64,000 bases of DNA. It comes from Maribacter sp. GTDB lineage: Bacteria; Bacteroidota; Bacteroidia; Flavobacteriales; Flavobacteriaceae. Position 1 is the first letter of the stretch. Each line of letters opens with the position of its first letter. Both the position numbers and the translations under genes were made by a program. The stretch covers positions 62,001 through 126,000 of the forward strand of contig JAHENB010000064.1 of NCBI GenBank assembly GCA_024643345.1. The letters are read 5' to 3'. Positions 44,327 to 53,185 of this stretch are shown piece by piece. The notes under the pieces were generated by a model. That model searched no databases, was not told where the DNA came from, and saw nothing but the letters and a program-made list of their open reading frames with translations.

Positions 44327-46375
44327 ATGCGCTACCACTTCCTTCCAGTCCTTCTAACATTTCTGTGTCTTTCCTTGGTCATGGATGCCCAGAAGAAAAG
44401 TTTCTCCTATATGGATGTATTTGATCTTGAGTATGTTTCAGACCCACAAATAGCCCCCAAAGGCGATTGGGTCGTTTATCGAAGGATGGGGTTTGATGTG
44501 ATGGAAGATAAAGCGGTCGGCCAATTGTGGATGATAAAAGCAGATGGTTCCCAGCATCAAAAACTCAGTTCGCGGGAAGTATCGGAAAGCAACCCGAGTT
44601 GGTCTCCCTCCGGGGATCGATTGGCCTTTGTTAGCAGTACCGATGAAGGTTCGGAAATTTATATGTACTGGACCGAATCTGGGAAATTGGCAAAAATTAC
44701 CCAATTGCCCTATAGCCCAAATTCGATTAACTGGTCTCCAAAAGGAGACCAGTTGGCCTTTAGCATGAACGTGGAAAAAGAGGCCCCGGTATTGGCCAAA
44801 ATCCCTAAAAAACCCAAAAATGCCAAATGGGCCGATGCCCCAAGGATTACCGATAGATTATACCATGAGGCCGACGGGCAGGGCTATATAGACCCAGGGT
44901 TCGATCATATTTTCGTCGTATCGGCAAATGGCGGAGCGCCAAGACAACTTACCTCGGGCGACTTTCAGCACAGGGGATCGATGTCTTGGTCACCGGACGC
45001 TTCCAAAATCTTTTTTTCGGCAAATAGGAACGAAGATTGGGAATACGATTTTAGGAACAGTGAGATCTATTCGGTAAGTGTTGCCGACGGCAACATAACG
45101 GCCCTTACCAATAAACCCGGCCCCGATAACAGTCCTTTGGTTTCGCCAAACGGTGCCCATATTGCCTATATCGGTTTTGAAGACCGAGTTCAGGCCTATC
45201 AAGTAGATCAACTTATGATCATGGATATAAATGGAAATAACAAACGCGTTATTTCCAATAACTTAGATCGAGATGTATCCAATTTGGTTTGGGACTCAAA
45301 AAGCAATGGCCTCTATTTTTCCTATGATGATCAGGGCAACAGTAAGATAGCCCATATTTCATTGGAGGGTACAATTACAAAGCTCGCCGATAATATGGGG
45401 GGCACATCCATAGGAAGGCCCTATGCCGGGGGTTCCTTCAGTGTTTCAAACAATGGTACCTTGGTCTATACCCAAACCATGCCAGACTATCCTTCAGAAC
45501 TGGCGGTCTTGACTTCAAAAGGTAAAAATCCAGTGAAAATCACAGCACTGAACAAATCGCTGTTGGAGTTTAGGAATTTGGGGAAAGTGGAAGAGATTTG
45601 GTACCCATCGAGCATTGACCAACGCGATATCCAGGGTTGGTTGGTTTATCCTCCAAATTATGACCCTGCCAAGAAATATCCTTTTCTTGTTGAAAATCAT
45701 GGGGGGCCTATTTTGAACTATGGGCCACGATTTTCAGCAGAAATGCAGTTATATGCCGCTGCGGGCTATATCGTTTTTTATCCCAATGCAAGAGGCAGCA
45801 CCAGCTATGGGGAAGCCTTTGGCAATTTGTTGTACCACAATTATCCGGGAGAGGATTATAACGATGTAATGGATGGGGTCGATTTTTGTATCGCCAAGGG
45901 CCTGGCACATGAAGAACTGTTGTTCGTGACGGGAGGCAGTGCGGGCGGTATCATGTCGGCATGGATGATTGGAAAGAACAACCGTTTCGAGGCCGCGGTG
46001 GTGGCCAAGCCCGTAATGAACTGGATCAGTAAAACTTTGGTGGCCGATAATTATTTCCAATATGCCAATAGCAGATTGCCCGGGCAGCCTTGGGAAAATT
46101 TTGATGCCTATTGGAAATTTTCTCCGCTTTCCCTCGTTGGTAATATAGAAACCCCGACCATGGTAATGGTGGGCATGGAAGATCTGAGGACCCCTCCGAG
46201 CGAGGCGAAACAATTGTACCACGCTCTGAAGCTAAGGAAGATCCCGACGGTAATGGTAGAAATACCCGGAGCGGGCCATGGAATTGCCAATCGTCCCAGT
46301 AATATGATAACGAAAATAGCAAATACCCTCGCCTGGTTCGAAAAATATGGCGGCGCTTCGTCTCCGAAACCTTGA
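44327..46375 (+). CDS. S9-family (prolyl oligopeptidase-like) serine peptidase, exported
   Basis: 682 residues from ATG 44327, which opens the signal peptide (LPVLLTFLCLSLVMDAQ). Residues about 30-420 are a WD40-like beta-propeller (repeats such as NPSWSPSGDRLAFVS, SMSWSPDASKIFFSA). The C-terminal alpha/beta hydrolase carries the nucleophile in GGSAGG, the Asp in GMEDLRTPP, and the His in GAGHGI, the S9 catalytic triad. It should cleave small peptides in the periplasm, in the manner of acylaminoacyl- or dipeptidyl-peptidases. Confidence 0.92.
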   Translation: MRYHFLPVLLTFLCLSLVMDAQKKSFSYMDVFDLEYVSDPQIAPKGDWVVYRRMGFDVMEDKAVGQLWMIKADGSQHQKLSSREVSESNPSWSPSGDRLAFVSSTDEGSEIYMYWTESGKLAKITQLPYSPNSINWSPKGDQLAFSMNVEKEAPVLAKIPKKPKNAKWADAPRITDRLYHEADGQGYIDPGFDHIFVVSANGGAPRQLTSGDFQHRGSMSWSPDASKIFFSANRNEDWEYDFRNSEIYSVSVADGNITALTNKPGPDNSPLVSPNGAHIAYIGFEDRVQAYQVDQLMIMDINGNNKRVISNNLDRDVSNLVWDSKSNGLYFSYDDQGNSKIAHISLEGTITKLADNMGGTSIGRPYAGGSFSVSNNGTLVYTQTMPDYPSELAVLTSKGKNPVKITALNKSLLEFRNLGKVEEIWYPSSIDQRDIQGWLVYPPNYDPAKKYPFLVENHGGPILNYGPRFSAEMQLYAAAGYIVFYPNARGSTSYGEAFGNLLYHNYPGEDYNDVMDGVDFCIAKGLAHEELLFVTGGSAGGIMSAWMIGKNNRFEAAVVAKPVMNWISKTLVADNYFQYANSRLPGQPWENFDAYWKFSPLSLVGNIETPTMVMVGMEDLRTPPSEAKQLYHALKLRKIPTVMVEIPGAGHGIANRPSNMITKIANTLAWFEKYGGASSPKP

Positions 46376-46448
46376 TCGGAACTGAATTCTTGAATCGTAA
46401 GGAAAGACTTGACAAAATCTCTCCTTTTAATATTTGGTCAAAAAAGTG

Positions 46449-46880
46449 ATGCAAAAAAGAAGGCTTTGGATTTGGAATTTATTATTGGGGTTCACCATAA
46501 CAGTATGTGTTTTGGCCTTTGTTTCACATTCCAAGAACTGGATCAAATTAAAGGATGGCCATATGCGGATACTTTCGGGATTTTATATAAAAACTCTCGA
46601 TTTTACGGAACTTGATTCCGTTGAAATGATCGATAAGCTCCCTCCCATGATTCGGCTGAACGGTTTTTCGGCTTTTGATAAGGGCAAGGGAATCTATAGG
46701 GAGTTCAAAGATTCTTTGACAGAGAAAAAAGTATATGTTTTCATCGATAATTTTGCAAACCCCAAGATAAGGTTGGTCAAAAAAGATGCCGATCAGCTGT
46801 TCCTGAATTTAAAAGACAGCCTTGAAACGGCGCAGCTGTTCGAGTTTTTCAAGGCGAAAGCGTCGGCAGATGAACGATGA
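46449..46880 (+). CDS. Membrane-anchored protein of unknown function
   Basis: 143 residues from ATG 46449; TTG or GTG codons five to one codons upstream are possible. An N-terminal helix (LWIWNLLLGFTITVCVLAFV) is followed by a soluble domain of about 110 residues with alternating strands (IKLKDGHMRILSGFYIKTLDFTELDSVEMI). The pattern resembles a PH-like or DUF domain that senses something at the membrane, but I do not recognise the family. It follows the peptidase gene by 73 bp. Confidence 0.6.
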   Translation: MQKRRLWIWNLLLGFTITVCVLAFVSHSKNWIKLKDGHMRILSGFYIKTLDFTELDSVEMIDKLPPMIRLNGFSAFDKGKGIYREFKDSLTEKKVYVFIDNFANPKIRLVKKDADQLFLNLKDSLETAQLFEFFKAKASADER

Positions 46881-46930
46881 CGTTTGGCTTTATTCGTACA
46901 CCTCAAATGCAATAGTAAGAATCAATACCT

Positions 46931-47341
46931 ATGAAAAAATGGTTTTTTTTATTGGCTATGATACCCATTTTGGGCTTTTCGCAACATCGATTAACGGTAA
47001 TGGTCGAGGGGGTAAAATCATCAGAGGGCAACATCAGTATTGGATTATATAACCAAGTTGATGGATTTTTGAAACCGGAGAAGGGATTTTTGGGCTTGTC
47101 TGTCAAGGCCGTGAAGGGCACCACCACTGCGTTGATCGAAAATTTACCTTATGGATCCTATGCTATAGCTGTTTTTCACGATGAAAACGGAAACCAAAAA
47201 ATGGACACCAATTTCTTTGGCATCCCCAAGGAAGCTTTGGGGTTTTCTATAGGAAAACTAAAAACCTTCGGCCCTCCCAGTTATAAAGAATGTGCCTTCT
47301 CCTTTACAGGTGATATGGAAGTTAAAGTGCCGATCGAATAA
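46931..47341 (+). CDS. DUF2141 exported protein
   Basis: 136 residues, signal peptide (KKWFFLLAMIPILGFSQ), then one DUF2141 domain (PF09912): LTVMVEGVKSSEGNISIGLYN, ENLPYGSYAIAVFHDENGNQKMDTNFFGIPKE and YGFS-type FSIGK. This small beta-sandwich family is widespread in Bacteroidota and of unknown function. It stands alone, 50 bp after the preceding gene. Confidence 0.88.
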   Translation: MKKWFFLLAMIPILGFSQHRLTVMVEGVKSSEGNISIGLYNQVDGFLKPEKGFLGLSVKAVKGTTTALIENLPYGSYAIAVFHDENGNQKMDTNFFGIPKEALGFSIGKLKTFGPPSYKECAFSFTGDMEVKVPIE

Positions 47342-47448
47342 TATTACCCGGTAGCAAGCAATACCCTTCAGGAGAACATTTCAGCAAGACCCTTTTTGGA
47401 AGAAGGGCCTTCCCAAGTATTGATTATCTTAGCTATAAATTTTTAAAT

Positions 47449-47835
47449 ATGGTGCTTTTTGCGCAGGTTATAGGTTCCCTTTACGGTTTATTGGCTGTGG
47501 TTTTTGGTGCTTTTGGTGCCCACGCCTTAAAAAAATCGTTTTCCCAAGATCAGTTACAAAGTTTTGAAACGGGGGTCAGGTACCAGATGTACCATGGTAT
47601 GCTCTTATTGGTTTTAGGTTTCAATTTTAATTTGGAAGCCCCTTTCGAACGCCTTATGATCTATTCGTTCATTGTGGGCGTGTTCTTATTCTCCTTCAGT
47701 ATTTATATCCTAAATTATGGTGCATCAAAAGGTTTAAAAATGAAATTCTTGGGGCCAATTACACCCTTGGGCGGATTTTTTTTGGTTATGGGTTGGTGCT
47801 TGTTAGGGTATTCGTTTATCAGAAACCTGATTTAA
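47449..47835 (+). CDS. DUF423 membrane protein (YgdD/TMEM256-like)
   Basis: 128 residues, four predicted helices. GLLAVVFGAFGAHALKKSF and ETGVRYQMYHGMLLLVLG are the DUF423 (PF04241) signatures; ITPLGGFFLVMGW closes the protein. Function unknown. Its 3' end overlaps the 3' end of the convergent gene at 47803-49383 by 33 bp, so no terminator can separate them. Confidence 0.9.
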   Translation: MVLFAQVIGSLYGLLAVVFGAFGAHALKKSFSQDQLQSFETGVRYQMYHGMLLLVLGFNFNLEAPFERLMIYSFIVGVFLFSFSIYILNYGASKGLKMKFLGPITPLGGFFLVMGWCLLGYSFIRNLI

Positions 47836-49383
47836 GGCCTTTTCCCCGACGACAACTTCAGAAGTGAATTCTTTGATGGCCCTATTGGGTTCCATAATGT
47901 CATACCCTGCCCAAAATTCCGGGTCGTATTTCGGCATATAAGTGGGTAGAACCTGGTTGTCCTCGGTCAAGGAATCGTATTCGTTCCCATTCATCTCCTC
48001 AATGTCAAAAACGACCAGTTCGTGGCGGTTTAGCCCGTTAAAGGCGGCATCAATTTTTAAGGACAATTCATTTTGTTTGCGTTTGCCCTTTACGTTCTTG
48101 TTCTTCTCGATAATTTTCAATGGTCTCCTGAAACCCACTTTAGTGCCTTTCTCCATATCGATATAGCGAAGATTGTACTTTTTGTCTCCGCCTTGCGCAA
48201 AGATCATGCTGCCCTTGGCCAAATATTCGCTCATTGAAATGCCCAGCAGATTGAACTTACGCAATGGCTCAACATTTTCAAAGTCCATTCTGATGATGGC
48301 AAAATCGTCCGAATTAACGAATAATGTGCCTTTGTAATCAGCGTTGCCCCTGGGCTCGAACGAGATTACATAAACCGCTAAGTTTCCCATATAGGTAAAT
48401 TCCTCCAGGGCAAACCGATACTTTCTAGGCTTCCAAAGCATGTGGAAATCGGTATCCTCTGCAATGGGCAGGTTCTTATACAAATTCACCAAGGCCCGTT
48501 TTTGAGTATTGGCAAAATGTTTTTTTCGAGAATCCTCATTTTTTTTGGCCTCTTCCAACTTCTTGTTCAAGGCTTCCACATCGGTAGAATCGACATCGGT
48601 ACCAAAGAGCTCCTCGGCATCCATTTTAGTCCCAAAAAGGCCCGACTTCACCTTAAAATAGGAATCGGTTTTTACGTTTTCCCTAATAATTGCATTAAAT
48701 CTTTTTTCCAGGGCTTCTGCATCCAATTGTTTGCTCTTATCATAAAGCTCGGAGGCCTTGATCAAATTGAGCTTTTGCGTTTCGTCATAACCGCCACCAT
48801 AAAAATCGCCCAGTACTTCCGTATAATAATAGATATTCTTGGGGAGGGTACGCAACACGCTATCCAGAAAAACTTTGCTGAAGGCCGTGATGGTTGATTC
48901 AAATTTGCTGTAATCGATTTTTTCGATATACTGCCCGTTCGATTCCCTAAGGAAAAATCGTTTTTTGGTAAGGCCCAATTGATAATTCGAGCCGATGTGT
49001 GTTTTTACCTGTTCTATGATCTCTTCCGCAGTAAAATTGCGGTTTGATACGATTACCGGATCCAATTCTATGGCTTTTTGGCTGAGATAAATGACGCCGT
49101 CCTTAAAAGCATTGATGGGTTTACTTATTGTTGCGTAACCTATACATGAAATGGTCAAAGTATCATTTTTATTGCTATTTCCATCGAACTGAAAACTGAA
49201 CCGACCCTCTTCATTGGTGATCATCCCTTTATTTTTCAATTGTACCGTTGCATAGGCCACTGGTTTTTGGGTCATGGAATCCAATAAGATCGAACTCAGG
49301 TTTTGCCCATTGACAACGGTGCCAACGAAAACAATTGGAAAAAAGAGCAATTTGGGAATTTGCATAAAAGATATGAATCGCAT
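47803..49383 (-). CDS. Exported carboxypeptidase-regulatory-like domain protein
   Basis: 526 residues from ATG 49383, with a second Met six codons later that could also begin the signal peptide (IPKLLFFPIVFVGTVVNGQ). A CarboxypepD_reg domain follows (LDSMTQKPVAYATVQLKNKGMITNEEGRF, about 30-110), then a long mixed region with GRADYKGTLFVNSDDF-like strands, similar to flavobacterial proteins labelled only by the N-terminal domain. It could be an outer-membrane or periplasmic protein; function unknown. No operon partner. Confidence 0.8.
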   Translation of the reverse strand: MRFISFMQIPKLLFFPIVFVGTVVNGQNLSSILLDSMTQKPVAYATVQLKNKGMITNEEGRFSFQFDGNSNKNDTLTISCIGYATISKPINAFKDGVIYLSQKAIELDPVIVSNRNFTAEEIIEQVKTHIGSNYQLGLTKKRFFLRESNGQYIEKIDYSKFESTITAFSKVFLDSVLRTLPKNIYYYTEVLGDFYGGGYDETQKLNLIKASELYDKSKQLDAEALEKRFNAIIRENVKTDSYFKVKSGLFGTKMDAEELFGTDVDSTDVEALNKKLEEAKKNEDSRKKHFANTQKRALVNLYKNLPIAEDTDFHMLWKPRKYRFALEEFTYMGNLAVYVISFEPRGNADYKGTLFVNSDDFAIIRMDFENVEPLRKFNLLGISMSEYLAKGSMIFAQGGDKKYNLRYIDMEKGTKVGFRRPLKIIEKNKNVKGKRKQNELSLKIDAAFNGLNRHELVVFDIEEMNGNEYDSLTEDNQVLPTYMPKYDPEFWAGYDIMEPNRAIKEFTSEVVVGEKALNQVSDKRIP

Positions 49384-49575
49384 TATAAGGACAAAAAAAG
49401 CAATAGGAGACCTATCAACAAGACGGTTTTTGATTTCCTTATGACGTATTTATGGTTTCTTTAACGGAAAGCCCGTCAATGTCCCAACAGTTATCTGCGG
49501 TATTGGTGGGTTGGGAGCGTCCAAGGGAGTAAGGCCGAGAACAATAACAATCCAGAAAAGCGCTTTGACAAAGCA

Positions 49576-49725
49576 CTAATGACATCCGCAATCGTCTTGC
49601 CCACATGCCTTTGATTTGCCTTTCTTGGAAACCAAAAGCGATTTGGGCCAAAAAAACCGCCTCACGATATAGCCTATGGCAATGGCCAGTGTGAGATATA
49701 CCAATATGGGTTGAACCAGACTCAT
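49576..49725 (-). CDS. FeoB-associated Cys-rich membrane protein
   Basis: 49 residues, read by eye: ATG at 49725 directly follows the feoB TAA, stop TAG at 49578-49576. One hydrophobic helix (VQPILVYLTLAIAIGYIV, about 4-21) is followed by RRFFWPKS and a tail with KACGQDDCGCH. A single helix plus a Cys-rich tail directly behind feoB is the pattern of the FeoB-associated family (PF12669), thought to play the part of FeoC or to bind iron at the cytoplasmic face. It is too short for most gene callers. Confidence 0.85.
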   Translation of the reverse strand: MSLVQPILVYLTLAIAIGYIVRRFFWPKSLLVSKKGKSKACGQDDCGCH

Positions 49726-51969
49726 TTACTTCAGTATTTGATAGGCGATCAAAGCTACAAGATACGCAAAAAGACTCATAATAACGAGCTGTGCTGCCGG
49801 CCACTTCCAGCTATTGGTCTCTCTTTTCACCACCGCCAAAGTGCTCATGCACTGCATGGCAAAGGCATAAAACAACAACAAGGATATACCGGAGGCCAAA
49901 TTGAAAAGGGGCTCCTTGGTCTTGGGATCGACTTCCGCAGCCATTCTCTGCTTAATGGTATTGGTGTCTTCATCGTCGCTGCCCACACTGTAAATAGTGG
50001 CTAGGGTACCCACGAAAACTTCCCTGGCCGCAAAGGAAGTCAGCACCGCGATTCCGATCTTCCAATCATAACCCAACGGCCTCACTACGGGTTCAATGGC
50101 CTTGCCCATGTAACCCATAAATGAATTCTCTAGTTTAAAGCTCGATATTTCCTGGTTCTTGGCTTGTTCAAAAAGATGTTGTTTTGTCTTTTCAAGGGAA
50201 TCGGATAAGGCCGTGGCGTCGATATTGTAGGCCTTGCTATCAAGACTGTCGTTTAAGGCCTCCCTCACTCGAATCAATTCATGCTCAATGCTCGATTGAT
50301 TAAAAGCTGAAAAACCCTCCTTCGCTATCCTATTTTCAACAATACTTTCAGCATTCTTAAAATTATTGGAAATCCCGTTTGATCCCAAAAACCAGAGTAT
50401 AATGGAGATGGCCAATATGATTTTACCTGCCCCAAAAACAAAACTTTTGGTCTTTTCCCAAACGGTATAGGCGACATTTTTGAACATTGGCGCTTTATAG
50501 TTGGGCATTTCCACTACAAAGAAAGTTCTGCTATTGATCTTTAATATTTTGTTGAGCACCATGGCAGAGAAAATGGCGGCACCAAAGCCGATAAGGTAGA
50601 GCAACATCAAGGTCAAGGCTTGGTAACTCAGACCAAGGAACCTGCCTTCGGGAATGACAAGGGCGATGATGATCAAATACACGGGCAATCGGGCGGAACA
50701 GGTCGTAAATGGGGTCACCAATATGGTAATGAGCCGTTCTTTCCAGTTTTCGATGGTACGGGTAGCCATAACAGCGGGTATTGCACAAGCGGTTCCGGAA
50801 ATCAAGGGTACCACACTTTTTCCGCTTAAACCAAAAGGTCGCATTAATTTGTCCATTAGAAAAACGACCCGGCTCATATACCCGGTTTCCTCCAAAAGTG
50901 AGATAAATAGGAACAGAAATGCGATTTGGGGAATAAATATCACTATCCCGCCAATACCCGCTAAGATGCCTTCCGCAATCAAGTTGGTAAAAACGCCGTG
51001 AGGCAAAGTATTTTTAACCCATTCACTCGCAGAAGCAAAAAATTCATCAATGAAATCCATAGGATAACTGCTCCAATCATAGATCGCTTGAAAAATGGAG
51101 AGCAAAATCACAAAAAAGATCAGATAACCAAAAACCTTATGGGTCAGTACCTTATCGAAGCCCGCACGGAGCCCTTTGGCAGCCGCCAAATCTACCTTAT
51201 AGGATTCTTTGAGAATGCCGTTGATGAACTGGTATCTCAAAATGGTCTCTTTCTGCTGTAATCGTTTAAGCTCAGACTTTGATTTCGTTGCGAAGGTCGC
51301 ACGTTCCTTGATCGGTATCTTTTCGATGGGCATGAAATTGACATCCTGGGTGATCACCAACCATAATTTATAAAGATCCTCTTTGGGGAAAGTGGTTTGC
51401 AGGCGTTCAAAATAGTCGAGCGCAATGACCTTCACATCTATCAATGGCCTATTCGATAAATTTTTATAATCGAAAATCAACTCCTTTAAGGTTTCAATAC
51501 CGGTACCCTTTCTGGTGCTCACCAAGGCAATTTTAGTATCAAGTTGCGCTTCTAAAAGGGGAATATTGAGCGATATGCCGGTTCGGGCCATGCGATCGGC
51601 CATATTGATCACCAAAATCGCCGGAATCTTAAGGTCTTTGATTTGGGTGAACAGTAACAAGTTCCGTTTCAGGTTCTCCACATCACTGATTACGACCGCC
51701 ACATCGGGATGGTCTTTGTCGTTTTTGTTGAGCAGCAGTTCTACGGCCACACTTTCGTCAAGCGATGTGGTGTTGAGGCTATAGGTGCCCGGAAGGTCTA
51801 GGATATGTGCACGAATCCCACGCGGCAATTTGCATATGCCTTCCTTTTTTTCAACGGTAATGCCCGGGTAATTGCCGACTTTTTGTTTTAATCCCGTAAG
51901 TTGGTTGAACACCGAGGTCTTCCCGGTATTCGGGTTGCCAATAAGTGCTACATTGATCTGTTTGCTCAT
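49726..51969 (-). CDS. feoB: Ferrous iron transporter B
   Basis: 747 residues. The N-terminal GTPase shows G1 GNPNTGKTS (11-19), G3 DLPGTYS, and G4 as NMAD; the membrane part carries two Gate domains and the FeoB C-terminal segment (GTACAIPAVMATRTIENWKERL, TSFAAREVFVGTLATIYSVG). It imports Fe2+ across the inner membrane. The start overlaps the feoA stop by 4 bp, and the tiny Cys-rich gene follows without a gap, giving feoA-feoB-FeoB-associated. Confidence 0.97.
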   Translation of the reverse strand: MSKQINVALIGNPNTGKTSVFNQLTGLKQKVGNYPGITVEKKEGICKLPRGIRAHILDLPGTYSLNTTSLDESVAVELLLNKNDKDHPDVAVVISDVENLKRNLLLFTQIKDLKIPAILVINMADRMARTGISLNIPLLEAQLDTKIALVSTRKGTGIETLKELIFDYKNLSNRPLIDVKVIALDYFERLQTTFPKEDLYKLWLVITQDVNFMPIEKIPIKERATFATKSKSELKRLQQKETILRYQFINGILKESYKVDLAAAKGLRAGFDKVLTHKVFGYLIFFVILLSIFQAIYDWSSYPMDFIDEFFASASEWVKNTLPHGVFTNLIAEGILAGIGGIVIFIPQIAFLFLFISLLEETGYMSRVVFLMDKLMRPFGLSGKSVVPLISGTACAIPAVMATRTIENWKERLITILVTPFTTCSARLPVYLIIIALVIPEGRFLGLSYQALTLMLLYLIGFGAAIFSAMVLNKILKINSRTFFVVEMPNYKAPMFKNVAYTVWEKTKSFVFGAGKIILAISIILWFLGSNGISNNFKNAESIVENRIAKEGFSAFNQSSIEHELIRVREALNDSLDSKAYNIDATALSDSLEKTKQHLFEQAKNQEISSFKLENSFMGYMGKAIEPVVRPLGYDWKIGIAVLTSFAAREVFVGTLATIYSVGSDDEDTNTIKQRMAAEVDPKTKEPLFNLASGISLLLFYAFAMQCMSTLAVVKRETNSWKWPAAQLVIMSLFAYLVALIAYQILK

Positions 51970-52211
51970 AACACGGTCCCATCTTCAATGATATCCAATT
52001 CAATCAAAAGTGCCATGGAACGGCGGATGGCGATATGCGATCCGTTGACATTGATATATATGGGATCTTTAAGGGGAGCTACCTGTACCAATTCAACTAT
52101 ATTTCCGGGAAGGCAGCCCAATTCGAGAAGTTTAATGGGCAAGATGTCATCGGCAAATTCACGGATGATTCCCTTCTGGCCACGTTTTAAGTGTGCAACG
52201 GTAGTTCCCAA
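51966..52211 (-). CDS. feoA: Ferrous iron transport protein A
   Basis: 81 residues, one SH3-like FeoA domain (LKRGQKGIIREFADDILPIKLLELGCLPGNIVELVQ, then SHIAIRRSMALLIEL). It probably modulates the FeoB GTPase. A TTG at 52211 is the only start that keeps the conserved N-terminus, since an in-frame stop lies directly upstream. A -7 box TACTTTTGC at 52248-52240 gives a leader of about 20 bases. An AT-rich imperfect repeat downstream of it could hold an iron-regulator site but is not distinctive. Confidence 0.93.
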   Translation of the reverse strand: MGTTVAHLKRGQKGIIREFADDILPIKLLELGCLPGNIVELVQVAPLKDPIYINVNGSHIAIRRSMALLIELDIIEDGTVL

Positions 52212-52352
52212 TTATTATTTAGATTCATTATAATTAAGGGCAAAAGTAAGGCAAAAAACTCAAAAATGGCATGCAAATCTCAAAAAACGAAAATCAAAAT
52301 CGGTCTTGGGACCGTCATTTTAAACGGCCTTAAATGGGTCAGTATTGCAGGT

Positions 52353-53027
52353 TCAGCGCTTGTAAGCTTTTTGTAATTGTTCAAGATCTAAAATCAATTG
52401 GGCGACTTCTTCGGTTTTGGTACCATCATAGAAGCCACGGATACGTCTTTCCTTGTCGACCAAAATAAAGTTTTCGGTATGGATCATATCAAAAGGGCCT
52501 CCATCACCATCGGTTTTTACCGCCAAATATGATTTTCTGGCGAGCTCGTAGATCTGTTTTTTGTCTCCGGTCAACAAGTTCCATTTGGCATCGTTCACCC
52601 CCTTTTCAATGGCGTATTTTTTAAGTTGGGCAACGGAATCGATCTCAGGGGTTACCGAATGTGAAAGCAAAAGCACGTCGCTTTGATTCAATATTTGCTG
52701 TTGAATCGCAGCCATGTTCTTGGTCATGATCGGACAAATGGATGGGCAGGTGGTGAAGAAAAAATCGGCAATATATATTTTGCCCCTGTAATCGTTTTGG
52801 GTAATGGTCTTGCCGTTTTGGTTGGTCAAAGAAAAATCGGCTATGGTATGGTATTTTTTAACGAATTGCACGGTACTATCGACCAATTCCGGATTTACCA
52901 TCGAAGGTTGGTAAATCGGCAGCACTGCTTTTGGTCTTAAGGCGTTGTAGAACAAATAAATGATCACCGCCGAGAGCGTTAAGAGCACTGTGGCAAAAAG
53001 CTTGTATTTCGCGAAAAAAGTGCCCAT
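52353..53027 (-). CDS. SCO1/SenC-family protein
   Basis: 224 residues. An N-terminal helix (LFATVLLTLSAVIIYLF) anchors a thioredoxin-like domain with the copper-binding CPSIC motif (CxxxC) at about 113-117 and a distal His in GPFDMIHTENFILVD. SCO proteins deliver copper to, or reduce, the Cu-A centre of cytochrome oxidase. The -7 box TATCTTTGC is at 53046-53038, about 10 bp before the ATG. Confidence 0.93.
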   Translation of the reverse strand: MGTFFAKYKLFATVLLTLSAVIIYLFYNALRPKAVLPIYQPSMVNPELVDSTVQFVKKYHTIADFSLTNQNGKTITQNDYRGKIYIADFFFTTCPSICPIMTKNMAAIQQQILNQSDVLLLSHSVTPEIDSVAQLKKYAIEKGVNDAKWNLLTGDKKQIYELARKSYLAVKTDGDGGPFDMIHTENFILVDKERRIRGFYDGTKTEEVAQLILDLEQLQKAYKR

Positions 53028-53153
53028 GAATTTTCTTGCAAAGATAAGCCACGCGAAGGAAGTGGTGAATTTTTTAAGGTATCAAGGCTACTAAAACTTT
53101 CTTAAATACGCCGTAGTTGTGCTACTTTCTTTTTTTAAGAGTACTTAAAGGTG

Positions 53154-53161
53154 TACTTTTG
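53154..53161 (+). promoter_or_regulatory. -7 box of the rseP promoter
   Basis: TACTTTTG at 53154-53161 matches TAnnTTTG and lies 24 bp before the rseP ATG; no clear -33 TTTG was found at the usual distance. Confidence 0.5.
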
Positions 53162-53185
53162 TGCGTTAAATTTTAGAAAATAAAA

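Noticed and set aside
49439-49804. 121-codon minus-strand frame around the feoB 3' end
   Set aside because: It overlaps both feoB and the 49-residue FeoB-associated gene in another frame; the other two have clear family features, this one has none.
52212-52240. Iron-regulator box before feoA
   Set aside because: An AATTAT-type imperfect repeat is present, but the region is so AT-rich that such repeats are expected by chance; it differs from the clear palindrome near the MntR-type gene.
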